A stretch of DNA of 64,000 nt from Butyrivibrio sp. CB08 (GCF_003625485.1 NZ_RAIR01000001.1:186001-250000), one strand, 5' to 3'. Counted from the first letter of the stretch, positions 1 to 9,539 are shown. The notes: generated from the sequence alone by a model not told the origin. Translations and numbers: made by a program.

Positions 1-1
1 T

Positions 2-1225
2 ACAGACTGGAATAAGGAGGGAAGGATTTTCTCTTCCAGTGCAAAGGAAGGATGGGTCAGGAGCAGTTTGTGGCAGCCCCAGATCGTCATTGGAAATGAC
101 GGGAAGTATTACCTGTATTACTGCGGAAACAACGACGACAAGTCTTTAAGGATCGGTGTTGCAGTAGCTGACACCATAACTGGTCCATACACAGATGCAC
201 TTGATCATCCTCTTCTGGATGTAGATTACGCCACCATTGATCCCAACCTTTTTGTGGATGAAGATGGCAGTATGTACCTTTATTTTTCTAAGGACTGTTC
301 AGAAAATATAGTTGATGGTTATCACACCAGCCAGCTCCATGTAATTGAGATGGATAGCTACACAAGTGTTAAAGCGGGCTCAGAGCCTGTACTTGTAGCT
401 ACACCTGACCAGGAGTGGGAGCTTCAAAACGGTGAATGGCGCTGGAATGAAGGCCCCGACATCTTAAAGCATGAGGGCAGGTATTATCTCTTTTACTCAG
501 GAGGATGCTATGCTGATGCCACTTATTCCATAGGCTATGCGGTTTCAGACTCGCCCATGGGGCCTTTTAAGAAGTATGAGAATAATCCGCTTATTGCATC
601 TACTGACAAGGTTTCAGGTCCTGGTAACAACAGCTATTTCCATTCTCTTGATGGAAAAGAGCTATACACCTGCTACCATACTCATACCATCAAGCTCATT
701 GCTGGTGGAAACAGGAAGGTGACCATAGACAGGTGTGGATTCAGGGAGGACGGCTCTTTTTACATAAATGGTCCTACCATCACCAGGCAGACACCTGTTT
801 CGGGACACAGCAGACTGTCCAGGGTTGAAGCTATATCTGTAAGTTCATCGGCTATCGAAGAGGGCAGGAGTGCCATGGCCCTTATTGATGGAGAGACGCT
901 AAACAGCAGAAACGAAGGTCTCTACGAATGGAGGGTGCAAAAGGCTGACGATGTATATGCAGAGTTTGACTTTGGCCAGAAGGTAGGGATAGACTGTATA
1001 TATATCTATGGCTCAGCTGACAGCAACTACGAGGTAGCGTCCTTTGATATAATGTTTGATGACGGGGCTATTAAAAATGTCTGCGCCAAGGCGGAGAATG
1101 ATGAGCCACTTGTACTGTATTTTGACAGGGTTACAACTTCGAAGGTTAGGATTGTACCAACAGATTTTGGTGGGGCAAAAGGTTTTGGACTTTCAGAAGT
1201 TCTTTTCTATAATTCAATGGAATAA
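2..1225 (+). CDS. Glycoside hydrolase family 43 protein, 5' end cut by the window
   Basis: The reading frame is open from the left edge, so the true start lies outside; 407 residues are visible. The visible part carries five-bladed propeller features of GH43 (beta-xylosidase / alpha-arabinofuranosidase type): repeated YYLYY / YLYFSK strand motifs, an IDPNLFVDEDG segment (a conserved acidic strand of the family) and a NEGPDILKHEGRYYLFYS segment that fits the general-acid Glu region. The last 110 residues (from about nucleotide 890) look like a beta-sandwich carbohydrate-binding domain of the discoidin/F5-8C kind. No signal peptide can be judged. It sits just upstream of a regulator, a sugar ABC transporter and a GH2 gene, so it probably acts on arabinose- or xylose-containing oligosaccharides. 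Exact specificity is not visible. Confidence 0.88.
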   Translation, partial: TDWNKEGRIFSSSAKEGWVRSSLWQPQIVIGNDGKYYLYYCGNNDDKSLRIGVAVADTITGPYTDALDHPLLDVDYATIDPNLFVDEDGSMYLYFSKDCSENIVDGYHTSQLHVIEMDSYTSVKAGSEPVLVATPDQEWELQNGEWRWNEGPDILKHEGRYYLFYSGGCYADATYSIGYAVSDSPMGPFKKYENNPLIASTDKVSGPGNNSYFHSLDGKELYTCYHTHTIKLIAGGNRKVTIDRCGFREDGSFYINGPTITRQTPVSGHSRLSRVEAISVSSSAIEEGRSAMALIDGETLNSRNEGLYEWRVQKADDVYAEFDFGQKVGIDCIYIYGSADSNYEVASFDIMFDDGAIKNVCAKAENDEPLVLYFDRVTTSKVRIVPTDFGGAKGFGLSEVLFYNSME

Positions 1226-1242
1226 CATGTTGGGGGCAAAAA

Positions 1243-2172
1243 ATGAAACAGGAAGTACGGCTAAATTTAAATAATATAGACAGGGTTACCAGTATATCCA
1301 AAGCGCTTTCTTCCAAGCTCAGAGTTGATATTCTGCGTCTTCTTGATAACCAGGCGCTAAATATCAGCAGCATTGCCGAAGAGCTGGATATTCCAGTTTC
1401 AACTGCAGCACTTCAGATCAAGGTTCTTGAGGAGGCTGGGCTTGTAGTGTCAGAGCCGTTGCCAGGAATCAGGGGATCTCAGAAGGTCAGCGGCATCAAG
1501 GTTGGAACGGTTCATATCGACATTAAGTCGGGAGATGATGATGCGTCCTCCAGCAGGACTGTGAGGATCTCAATGCCTATCGGCAATTACTCGGATTGCC
1601 AGATAGAGGCGCCCTGCGGAATATCATCTGAGAGGCAGGCGATTTCTCCTGATGATGACAAGGATGCATTCTACCTGCCAGACAGGACAACTGCTCAGAT
1701 CATCTGGTTTTACAAGGGATTTTTGGAATACAGATTTCCCAAGAGACATGTGGATGAACACGGTAAGATCAAGGGCGTAGAGTTTACTTTCGAAGCCTGC
1801 TCTGAGGCTCCTGGCTACAACAACACATGGCCTTCAGATATAACCATCTGGATAAACGGAGTGGAGATAGGCGGCTTTAGAAGTGAAGGAGATTACGGCG
1901 GAAGAAGGGGTAAGCTCAATCCCGAGTGGTGGCCAGATATCCTTACTCAGTATGGCAAGCTGTACTCTGTAATGATAGATGCAGAGGGGTGCTACGTTGA
2001 TAACAAGCTGACTTCTAAAGAGAACGTTAAGACTCTTGGAATAGATGAGGGAGACTTCATCAGCTTCAAGATCGGAGTCAAAGAAAGCTCCGAATTCGTT
2101 GGCGGTATCAATCTGTTTGGAAACCGATTTGGTGATTTTGACCAAAACATTGAGATGGTACTTCACTACTAG
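1243..2172 (+). CDS. ArsR-type winged-helix transcriptional regulator with large C-terminal domain
   Basis: 309 residues, starting 17 bases after the GH43 stop behind a GGGGG-type ribosome site. Residues about 12-75 form an ArsR/SmtB-like winged helix (KALSSKLRVDILRLL, then SIAEELDIPVSTAALQIKVLEEAGLV). The remaining 230 residues are not a metal-sensing ArsR tail. They are Trp/Gly/Asp-rich (NNTWPSDITIWINGVEIGGF, WWPDILTQYG) and look like a beta-rich effector domain I cannot name. ArsR itself is about 100 residues, so this is a fused, probably sugar-sensing regulator. It is followed by a terminator and then by the transporter promoter with three palindromes, which are the natural candidate operators. 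No Cys metal box is seen. Confidence 0.8.
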   Translation: MKQEVRLNLNNIDRVTSISKALSSKLRVDILRLLDNQALNISSIAEELDIPVSTAALQIKVLEEAGLVVSEPLPGIRGSQKVSGIKVGTVHIDIKSGDDDASSSRTVRISMPIGNYSDCQIEAPCGISSERQAISPDDDKDAFYLPDRTTAQIIWFYKGFLEYRFPKRHVDEHGKIKGVEFTFEACSEAPGYNNTWPSDITIWINGVEIGGFRSEGDYGGRRGKLNPEWWPDILTQYGKLYSVMIDAEGCYVDNKLTSKENVKTLGIDEGDFISFKIGVKESSEFVGGINLFGNRFGDFDQNIEMVLHY

Positions 2173-2207
2173 GGTGAAGTAAGCAAGTAAAAACGTTTTT
2201 ATTACGA

Positions 2208-2241
2208 AGCGTCGCAAAGCCAGTTGCGGCGCTTTTTCTTT
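2208..2241 (+). terminator. Rho-independent terminator after the ArsR-type gene
   Basis: A 10-bp stem AGCGTCGCAA / TTGCGGCGCT (one G-U pair) with a 6-base loop is followed by TTTTCTTTT. It separates the GH43-regulator unit from the ABC transporter operon. Confidence 0.85.
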
Positions 2242-2257
2242 TGCATTAATTACATTG

Positions 2258-2274
2258 TTACATAAAATATGTAA
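2258..2274. promoter_or_regulatory. Palindromic operator O1, TTACAT-N5-ATGTAA
   Basis: Perfect 17-base palindrome with spacer AAAAT, about 70 bases upstream of the -35 element of the transporter promoter. It is the first of three identical-arm sites in this gap. Probable binding site of the neighbouring ArsR-type protein (inferred). Confidence 0.7.
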
Positions 2275-2338
2275 GTTAATGCTACAAGAATTATGTAACT
2301 AATTCCTTGTGCAAACTGTAAAAATGTACACAATACGG

Positions 2339-2367
2339 TTGACATAGCCTATTTTTATAGTTAAAAT
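2339..2367 (+). promoter_or_regulatory. Sigma-A promoter of the sugar ABC transporter operon
   Basis: TTGACA (2339-2344), 17-base spacer, TAAAAT (2362-2367). Transcription should start near 2374, giving a leader of about 108 bases that contains two of the three palindromes. Confidence 0.8.
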
Positions 2368-2389
2368 CAACAACATAAAGAGGCCTCAG

Positions 2390-2406
2390 TTACATAAAAA
2401 ATGTAA
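2390..2406. promoter_or_regulatory. Palindromic operator O2, TTACAT-N5-ATGTAA
   Basis: Perfect palindrome with spacer AAAAA, just downstream of the predicted transcription start, where a bound repressor would block the polymerase. With O1 it brackets the promoter, so looping is possible. Confidence 0.7.
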
Positions 2407-2441
2407 TTAAACAAACTTTATGGCGAACGAACGATAAAATG

Positions 2442-2458
2442 TTACATAAATAATGTAA
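2442..2458. promoter_or_regulatory. Palindromic operator O3, TTACAT-N5-ATGTAA
   Basis: Perfect palindrome with spacer AAATA, 52 bases (about five helical turns) from O2 and 12 bases before the AGGAGG ribosome site of the binding-protein gene. Confidence 0.7.
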
Positions 2459-2481
2459 TAAAGTAAATCAGGAGGACATGT

Positions 2482-3774
2482 ATGAAAATCAAAAAACTTG
2501 TAAGTGTACTTATGGCTTCAACCATGGTATTGTCACTGGCTGCTTGTGGAAGTGCCAGCACAGCAGGTGTAGAGAACGCTTCTTCAGGCGCAGCAGAGAC
2601 AGCAACTCAGACACAGAGCTCATCAGACAATGGGGACAAGGTGATCGATTTCTGGTCAGTATTTACCGGTGGTGATGGAGAGGCAATGCAGGAGATCGTT
2701 GATGCCTACAATGCTACTAACCCAGAGTACAAGGTAGTACACAGAATGATGGCCCAGGAAGATCTTTATCAGAACCTTCCACTTGCAGTTCAGTCAGGTA
2801 CTGATGTTCCAGATCTTGCTATCAACCACGTAGACAGACTTCAGCTTAACAAAGAGAACAACGTATATCTTCCTATGGATGAGTACATCGCAGCTAACGG
2901 CAAGATCACAGCTGACAAGTACAACGCAGCAGCATGGAATCCAGGAGAGATCGATGGCAGCAGATATGCAGTACCTCTTGATGTTCACGGATACCTTACA
3001 TACTACAACAAGGATCTTGTTGATAAGTATTATCCAGGAGCACTTGATGACAACGTGATCACATTTGATGAGATTGCTAAGTACGCTCCAGCAGCTGCAG
3101 CAGACGGCGTTTATTCATACGCTTACACTTGGGGCAGAAATGAGTTCCAGGAGTGGTACGCACAGCTTGGTGGTAAGGCATCAGAGGATGGCACAGAGCC
3201 TGCTCTTAACAATGACAAGGCTAAGAAAGTCCTCCTTGACTGGAAGAGCGCTGTTGACAACGGATGGTGCACACAGGACGGCGATGACCCAACTAACCTC
3301 TTCGGACAGGGACAGCTTGTATTCCTTCCTGAAGGAACATGGATGATCGGAACCCTCAACTCAATGGATATCAACTATGGCGCTACATACGCTATTTCCT
3401 ACGACGCTGCTAAGCCTATTTCATGGGCATCTTCACACCAGTTCGTAATGCCAAGAAAAGAGCAGACAGCTGAAAAGGGTGCAGCTATCATGGACTTCCT
3501 TGCATTCTTCCAGGATAACTCACTTCCATGGGCTCAGGTTGGTCAGTGCCCTGCAACTGTAGCAATCACTAATGATCCTGCATTCAAGGAAATGCCTCAG
3601 GCATTCTTCCTTAATGATCCTGCACTTTCATTTATCTCTGACTACAAGTACTACGGCTACATGGTAGATGCTCTCGATGCATTCGTTGGCGAAGTAGTAT
3701 TTGGCAAGATGGATGTGGATGAAGCTCTTTCAACCTACAACCAGCAGATCAGCGATAATATCAAGAATCAGTGA
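2482..3774 (+). CDS. Extracellular sugar-binding lipoprotein of an ABC transporter
   Basis: 430 residues. A type II signal peptide with the lipobox LSLAAC places the lipid-modified Cys near residue 22, followed by a Ser/Ala/Thr-rich tether. The rest is a family 1 (MalE-like) solute-binding protein (IDFWSVFTGGDGEAMQEIVDAY near the start of the mature domain, LVFLPEGTWMIG in the middle). The ATG at 2482 has AGGAGG seven bases upstream. It is first in an operon with two permeases and a GH2 enzyme. The ATPase is not encoded here, as is usual for Firmicutes sugar importers that share an MsmX-like ATPase. The substrate is probably an arabinose-, xylose- or galactose-containing oligosaccharide, judged only from the adjacent GH43 and GH2 genes. 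Confidence 0.93.
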   Translation: MKIKKLVSVLMASTMVLSLAACGSASTAGVENASSGAAETATQTQSSSDNGDKVIDFWSVFTGGDGEAMQEIVDAYNATNPEYKVVHRMMAQEDLYQNLPLAVQSGTDVPDLAINHVDRLQLNKENNVYLPMDEYIAANGKITADKYNAAAWNPGEIDGSRYAVPLDVHGYLTYYNKDLVDKYYPGALDDNVITFDEIAKYAPAAAADGVYSYAYTWGRNEFQEWYAQLGGKASEDGTEPALNNDKAKKVLLDWKSAVDNGWCTQDGDDPTNLFGQGQLVFLPEGTWMIGTLNSMDINYGATYAISYDAAKPISWASSHQFVMPRKEQTAEKGAAIMDFLAFFQDNSLPWAQVGQCPATVAITNDPAFKEMPQAFFLNDPALSFISDYKYYGYMVDALDAFVGEVVFGKMDVDEALSTYNQQISDNIKNQ

Positions 3775-3797
3775 TATAAGTCATAGTAACTATAATG

Positions 3798-3834
3798 CTT
3801 TGGGCGGGCCAGTACTGGTCCACCCAAAGTTTTT
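3798..3834 (+). terminator. Terminator-like hairpin between binding protein and permease genes
   Basis: Near-perfect 16-bp palindrome (3798-3829) centred on AGTACT, followed by TTTTT. Such intercistronic hairpins commonly stabilise the upstream message or terminate part of transcription, so that binding protein is made in excess over permeases. Confidence 0.75.
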
Positions 3835-3847
3835 AGGGGAGTTTTTG

Positions 3848-4744
3848 ATGAAACAAAGACCTATAAAGAAAAATGATCTTACAGCATATATGTTCATAGC
3901 ACCTCAGCTCATATTGTTTGTGGTATTCTTTCTTGTTCCTGCTGCTATGGGTGTTTACGCTGCTTTTACCAAGTGGGATATCTTCAGCCCCCAGATGCCT
4001 CAGTTTGTGGGCTTTGATAACTTCAGGGAGATCCTCTTTAACAGCGAATCTACCTATTACAGGTTCTTCAGGACTGGCTTTACCAACACTGTGATCTTCG
4101 TGCTTATTTCTGTGCCTATAGGAATCGTACTGCCACTTCTTATGGCCATTGCTATCAACAATAAGCCCTTTGGACATAAGTTTTTCCAGTCACTTTTTTA
4201 CATGCCGACAGTATTATCAATTTCTACAGTAATCCTGATCTGGTACTACATGTTCAATAAGAACCTGGGACTTATCAATAACTTTTTCCACACCAAGATA
4301 AACTGGATTGGAATTCAGCCCTACGCCTGGATTGCCATTGTCCTGGTAACTGTATGGTGGACCATTGGTACAAACATGGTAATCTACCTGGCGGCTTTAA
4401 ACGGAGTATCCAAGGATGTTTTAGAAGCTGCGGATGTAGATGGAGCCGGCCCTGTGAAAAAGTTCTTTTCCATAGTGATCCCATCAATAAGGAATCAGCT
4501 GGCATACACGGTGGTGCTGACAACAGTAGCGCAGTTCAACATCTATGGACAGCCTCTTATGCTCACAAGCGGAGGACCTAACAATTCCACAAACGTTCTT
4601 CTTATGGTCATAAGAGATCTGGCATTCCCGTCCTTTGGCGGTAAATCCATATCCGGACTTGCTTCTGCCATGGCGCTGATGCTGGGCATAGTAATGATCA
4701 TAATAGCCCTTTTGCAGTACAAATTTGTTGGGGATGAGGAGTAA
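3848..4744 (+). CDS. Sugar ABC transporter permease, MalF/UgpA type
   Basis: 298 residues from the ATG at 3848, chosen because AGGGGAG lies 6-7 bases before it and the frame upstream overlaps the binding-protein gene. Six hydrophobic segments are visible, starting with IAPQLILFVVFFLVPAAMG. The cytoplasmic EAA loop reads EAADVDGAGPVKKF, the site that contacts the ATPase. It lies 73 bases after the binding-protein gene, separated by a terminator-like hairpin, and is followed four bases later by the partner permease. It forms the inner-membrane channel for the imported oligosaccharide. Confidence 0.93.
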   Translation: MKQRPIKKNDLTAYMFIAPQLILFVVFFLVPAAMGVYAAFTKWDIFSPQMPQFVGFDNFREILFNSESTYYRFFRTGFTNTVIFVLISVPIGIVLPLLMAIAINNKPFGHKFFQSLFYMPTVLSISTVILIWYYMFNKNLGLINNFFHTKINWIGIQPYAWIAIVLVTVWWTIGTNMVIYLAALNGVSKDVLEAADVDGAGPVKKFFSIVIPSIRNQLAYTVVLTTVAQFNIYGQPLMLTSGGPNNSTNVLLMVIRDLAFPSFGGKSISGLASAMALMLGIVMIIIALLQYKFVGDEE

Positions 4745-4748
4745 TGAT

Positions 4749-5591
4749 ATGAAAAGAAAAATCGGATTAGGTAAAACACTGGCATTTGTATTTTGCCTGA
4801 TATTTGCTGTCATATGGATTGCCCCGCTGTCGCAGTCCCTGATGACATCACTTAAATCTGAAAAAGAAATCAAGATGTCGGGATATTCTTTTTTGCCGCA
4901 GAACCCCACTATAGAGAGCTACACTGACCTGTTTTCAACAAGGTCAGATTCCACGCCTATCCTTAAGTGGTTTGGAAATTCTCTTTTGACATCAACAGCA
5001 TTTACAATCCTGGTTCTTGTCATTTCATCAACTTCAGCATTTGCATACGCAAGGCTGGATTTTAAAGGTAAGAACGCGCTGTTTGGAATATTGATGGCGA
5101 CCATGGTGTTTCCTTCGGTCATAAACCTTATCCCGCTTTATAAGATATGTGCGGCCTTTAACATGATCAACACCAAGTGGGCGCTGATCCTGCCTGGAGC
5201 AAGCGGAGCATTCAACATTTTCCTCATCAGGCAGTTCATGCTGGGTATACCAAAAGAGCTTGATGAAGCCGCAAGAATTGATGGCGCAAGCTGGTTTCAG
5301 ATCTACTGGAGGATCATGCTTCCTCTGTGCGCACCGGTTCTCACTGTTGTTGGAATGTTTGCATTTACCGGAAGCTGGAACGACTTCCTGTGGCCAACCC
5401 TTGTTATCAGCAACGTAGACAAGATGACCATCACACCCGGAATGCAGATCCTTAAGGGAACCTATGATGTTTACCCGTCACACGCTATGGCGGGCGGTAT
5501 TATTTCCGTTATCCCTACCTTCGTGCTGTTCCTTTTTGCACAGAAGTATTTCATCAAGGGAATGCAGCTGCAGTCAGCTGTTAAAGGTTAA
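4749..5591 (+). CDS. Sugar ABC transporter permease, MalG type
   Basis: 280 residues. The start is set at the ATG at 4749, preceded by GAGGAG with seven bases spacing; this leaves four bases after the previous stop, so translation is probably coupled. Six membrane segments and the EAA motif EAARIDGASWFQIYWRIMLP are present. It pairs with the upstream permease to form the heterodimeric channel. The C-terminal QKYFIKGMQLQSAVKG is typical of this subfamily (FIKGLTAGAVKG-like ends). Confidence 0.93.
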   Translation: MKRKIGLGKTLAFVFCLIFAVIWIAPLSQSLMTSLKSEKEIKMSGYSFLPQNPTIESYTDLFSTRSDSTPILKWFGNSLLTSTAFTILVLVISSTSAFAYARLDFKGKNALFGILMATMVFPSVINLIPLYKICAAFNMINTKWALILPGASGAFNIFLIRQFMLGIPKELDEAARIDGASWFQIYWRIMLPLCAPVLTVVGMFAFTGSWNDFLWPTLVISNVDKMTITPGMQILKGTYDVYPSHAMAGGIISVIPTFVLFLFAQKYFIKGMQLQSAVKG

Positions 5592-5618
5592 TTATTAGAT
5601 ATAAGAGGAAAAAGAGAA

Positions 5619-7382
5619 ATGACAACATTGCCAAGAACAGAATATCCAAGGCCTGACTTTGTGAGGGACAGTTTTGTTAGTCTAAACGGCGAGTGGTCCT
5701 TTGTCTACGACGATGACAACAGAGGATTTTCCGAAAAATGGTACGAAGGGACCAGGGATGTTTTTGATAAAAAGATAATAGTGCCATACACATATCTGTG
5801 TGAATTATCAGGGATCAATGACCAGGATTTTCACGATATTGTCTGGTATCAGAGAAAGGTGAGCTTTAAGAGTAGCAGGGAAGGCAGCAGGTTCCTTTTG
5901 CACTTTGGAGCAATAGACCATGTGGCAGATATCTGGATAGACTCTGATCACGTATGCCACCACGAGGGAGGAAACACTCCCATAGATATCGATGTGACAG
6001 ATGCTGTAGCAGGAACTGAGGAGCATCTTATCACAGTAAGAGCCTTTGACGACTCTGGTGATTTTGAGATGACAAGAGGCAAGCAGTTCTGGAAGAGACA
6101 GTCAGAAGGAATCTTCTACACAAGGACTGTGGGCATCTGGCAGAGCGTATGGTTTGAGGAAGTGCCTGAAGTGTATCTTTCAAGAGTCAGGATCACTCCC
6201 GATCTTGATGAGCGCATGATAGAGATCGAGATGTTCATTGAAGGAGCAAAAGAGGCTACGGCTTCTATAGATATTTCCCTTAAGGGACAAGCTCTTCTAT
6301 CTGATGACATCGAGATCAAAAACGGAAAGGCTAAGCTTAAATACTGGCTTGATTCTTCCATTACTCTGGACTGGCATCACCAGGAGAGCTGGACCTGGAG
6401 CCCTGAAAATCCTGTGCTCTTTGATATTGTATATAGGGTTTGTGGAGTGGCAGAAAGTAGCGCTGCAGACACTGTTACGGGCTATTTTGCCTTCAGAAAG
6501 ATAAACGTTGTAAATGGCAGGATCCTTCTTAATAACAGGCCATATTATATGAAGATGCTTTTAGATCAGGGGTATTTCAGAAAGGGACTTCTTACAGCAC
6601 CTACCGATGATGACCTTAGAAAAGACATCGAATACGCCAAGGAAATGGGCTTTAACGGCGTAAGAAAACACCAGAAGGTTGAAGATCCAAGATACCTGTA
6701 CTGGGCTGACAAGCTGGGATTTTTAGTATGGGGAGAGGGACCAAGCTCCTACGAATACTCAGAACTTGCTGTGGACAGACATACGAGAGAGTGGCTTGAG
6801 ATCTTAAAAAGAGATTACAACCACCCATGCATTATCGCCTGGGTTCCACTTAATGAGTCCTGGGGAGTGCACGAGATCCTTGACAGGAAAGATGAGCAGG
6901 CTCATTCACTGGGACTTTACTATCTTGTTAAGTCCATTGACCAGACCAGGCTTGTAATAAGTAATGACGGCTGGACTCACACCAAGTCAGACATTATATC
7001 AATTCACGACTACAGTGGTGACAGAGATGAACTCACAGAGCACTTTGGAGATCTTAAGACTATAGTTAGCTCTTTTCCGGGAGGACATGCACTGTTTGCC
7101 AATGGCTATCAGTATCACGGAGAGCCGATCATGGTCACTGAGTTTGGCGGAATATCCTTCTGCAAAGACGGAACAGAGGGCTGGGGATATACAGCGGCTT
7201 CAGACCAGGAAGATTTCCTTACAAGATACAGAAATGTGGTTGAACCTCTTCTTGATTCTCCTTATGTTCAGGGCTTTGTTTATACACAGCTCACAGATGT
7301 AGAGCAGGAGATCAACGGTCTTATGACCTACGACAGAGAGTTCAAGGTTCCACCAGAGAAGATACGTAAGATAAACCGCTAA
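5619..7382 (+). CDS. Glycoside hydrolase family 2 enzyme (beta-galactosidase/glucuronidase superfamily)
   Basis: 587 residues, no signal peptide, so it acts in the cytoplasm on sugars imported by the upstream transporter. N-terminal sugar-binding jelly roll (about 1-170, with GEWSFVYD and the WYQRKV strand), an immunoglobulin-like domain (about 180-290), then a TIM barrel. The acid/base Glu is E413 in PLNESWG and the nucleophile is E508 in VTEFGG, both intact. It is shorter than LacZ (about 1,020) and close to the compact GH2 enzymes of this group. Specificity could be beta-galactoside, beta-arabinopyranoside or beta-glucuronide; the sequence alone does not decide. Confidence 0.9.
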   Translation: MTTLPRTEYPRPDFVRDSFVSLNGEWSFVYDDDNRGFSEKWYEGTRDVFDKKIIVPYTYLCELSGINDQDFHDIVWYQRKVSFKSSREGSRFLLHFGAIDHVADIWIDSDHVCHHEGGNTPIDIDVTDAVAGTEEHLITVRAFDDSGDFEMTRGKQFWKRQSEGIFYTRTVGIWQSVWFEEVPEVYLSRVRITPDLDERMIEIEMFIEGAKEATASIDISLKGQALLSDDIEIKNGKAKLKYWLDSSITLDWHHQESWTWSPENPVLFDIVYRVCGVAESSAADTVTGYFAFRKINVVNGRILLNNRPYYMKMLLDQGYFRKGLLTAPTDDDLRKDIEYAKEMGFNGVRKHQKVEDPRYLYWADKLGFLVWGEGPSSYEYSELAVDRHTREWLEILKRDYNHPCIIAWVPLNESWGVHEILDRKDEQAHSLGLYYLVKSIDQTRLVISNDGWTHTKSDIISIHDYSGDRDELTEHFGDLKTIVSSFPGGHALFANGYQYHGEPIMVTEFGGISFCKDGTEGWGYTAASDQEDFLTRYRNVVEPLLDSPYVQGFVYTQLTDVEQEINGLMTYDREFKVPPEKIRKINR

Positions 7383-7412
7383 AGTTTTCATAACACTCTT
7401 TTCATTTTTAAA

Positions 7413-7446
7413 AAGGCGCCAGGAGAATTTCTTCTCCTAGCGCCTT
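7413..7446. terminator. Bidirectional terminator between GH2 and gdhA
   Basis: Long hairpin with arms AAGGCGCCAGGAGAA and TTCTCCTAGCGCCTT, flanked by T-rich and A-rich runs, located between two converging genes. Confidence 0.85.
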
Positions 7447-7472
7447 CCTCCATTTAGGGAATGGACTTTTTA

Positions 7473-8911
<1,439 letters not shown>

Positions 8912-8940
8912 CATTGCGCAGACATCACTGTCTGTATACA

Positions 8941-8969
8941 ATTATACACATGACCACTTTAAAGCGCAA
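8941..8969 (-). promoter_or_regulatory. gdhA promoter
   Basis: On the minus strand: TTGCGC, 17-base spacer ending in TGTG, then TATAAT. Start point expected near 8934. Confidence 0.7.
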
Positions 8970-9047
8970 GAGTTTTTTGTGAAAGCCGCTATGTTTATGC
9001 AGGATGCGCGTTTTGAACGCTGTTCATACGCCGGTCAATAATGAAAA

Positions 9048-9086
9048 TTCATATCAGGAGCCACTTTCATTGCGTCTGATATGTAC
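9048..9086 (-). repeat. 39-base inverted-repeat element, copy 1 (minus orientation)
   Basis: On the minus strand it reads TACATATCAG ... CTGATATGAA across 39 bases, preceded by GAAAA. It has the same length, arms and upstream A-run as copies 2-4 but lies in the opposite orientation. Confidence 0.7.
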
Positions 9087-9120
9087 TTTTCGAGCCGATA
9101 ACAAGTGGTATTTATAAAAA

Positions 9121-9159
9121 ATACATATCAGAAGCATGATTCCGTTCATCTGATATGAA
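9121..9159 (+). repeat. 39-base inverted-repeat element, copy 2
   Basis: ATACATATCAG ... CTGATATGAA with a variable 17-base centre, preceded by an A-run. Starts 73 bases after copy 1. Confidence 0.75.
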
Positions 9160-9205
9160 TTTCATGCTTGTTCAAAGCTCTTTTCCCAATTTGTTTCGTA
9201 GAAAA

Positions 9206-9244
9206 ATACATATCAAACACATAGAAAGTGCTGTTTGATATGAA
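9206..9244 (+). repeat. 39-base inverted-repeat element, copy 3
   Basis: ATACATATCAAACA ... TGTTTGATATGAA, preceded by an A-run. The stem here is changed on both sides (CAAACA/TGTTTG in place of CAGA/TCTG), so pairing is kept. Confidence 0.75.
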
Positions 9245-9279
9245 AATGCCCTCAAAATGAGTTTGCGAGTGCTGAAAAA

Positions 9280-9318
9280 ATACATACCAAATGCGCTTTA
9301 GTATCCGTTTGGTATGAA
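9280..9318 (+). repeat. 39-base inverted-repeat element, copy 4
   Basis: ATACATACCAAA ... TTTGGTATGAA, preceded by an A-run. T to C in the left arm is matched by A to G in the right arm, a compensatory change that points to selection on the stem. Confidence 0.75.
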
Positions 9319-9333
9319 TCCATGTTTATGATG

Positions 9334-9373
9334 ACAAAAAAATCCCCTTGGGAACTGATTCCCAAGGGGATTT
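9334..9373 (-). terminator. Terminator of the 52-residue small gene
   Basis: A perfect 15-bp stem AAATCCCCTTGGGAA / TTCCCAAGGGGATTT with a CTGA loop. On the minus strand it runs into a T-tract. Confidence 0.88.
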
Positions 9374-9380
9374 GACTTAC

Positions 9381-9539
9381 TTAAGCCTGCATGCTTCTAA
9401 GCATTTCTATGGCTGTCTGAGGTTTCCTCTCATCCTTGCCAATATAATCATACTTATTAAGAAGTCTAGCTCTCATCTCTTCTGGATGATTGTAGAGCTG
9501 ATCCATTATTCTATCAAAGGCCTGTTTCCATTCGCCCAT
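9381..9539 (-). CDS. Small conserved-looking protein of unknown function, 52 residues
   Basis: Starts MGEWKQAFDRIMDQLY and ends EMLRSMQA. I do not recognise the family. It is soluble, mostly helical in look, rich in charged residues, with no signal peptide, Cys pair or double-Gly leader. It is supported as a real gene by a complete set of signals: a TTGAAC-N17-TATGAT promoter, GGAGG seven bases before the ATG, and a strong terminator eight bases after the stop. It lies alone between the inverted-repeat elements and the CotH operon, which is read in the same direction. Confidence 0.7.
   Translation of the reverse strand: MGEWKQAFDRIMDQLYNHPEEMRARLLNKYDYIGKDERKPQTAIEMLRSMQA

Noticed and set aside
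3701..3847. N-terminal extension of the MalF-type permease
   Set aside because: It overlaps the binding-protein gene, crosses a terminator hairpin and lacks a ribosome site; the ATG at 3848 is properly placed.
4484..4909. 141-codon minus-strand open frame across the two permease genes
   Set aside because: It spans two well-supported plus-strand genes, has no ribosome site and no recognisable domain.
9048..9318. CRISPR array
   Set aside because: Spacing (34, 46 and 35 bases between units) looks superficially right, but the unit centres differ, only the palindromic arms are kept, and one unit is inverted.
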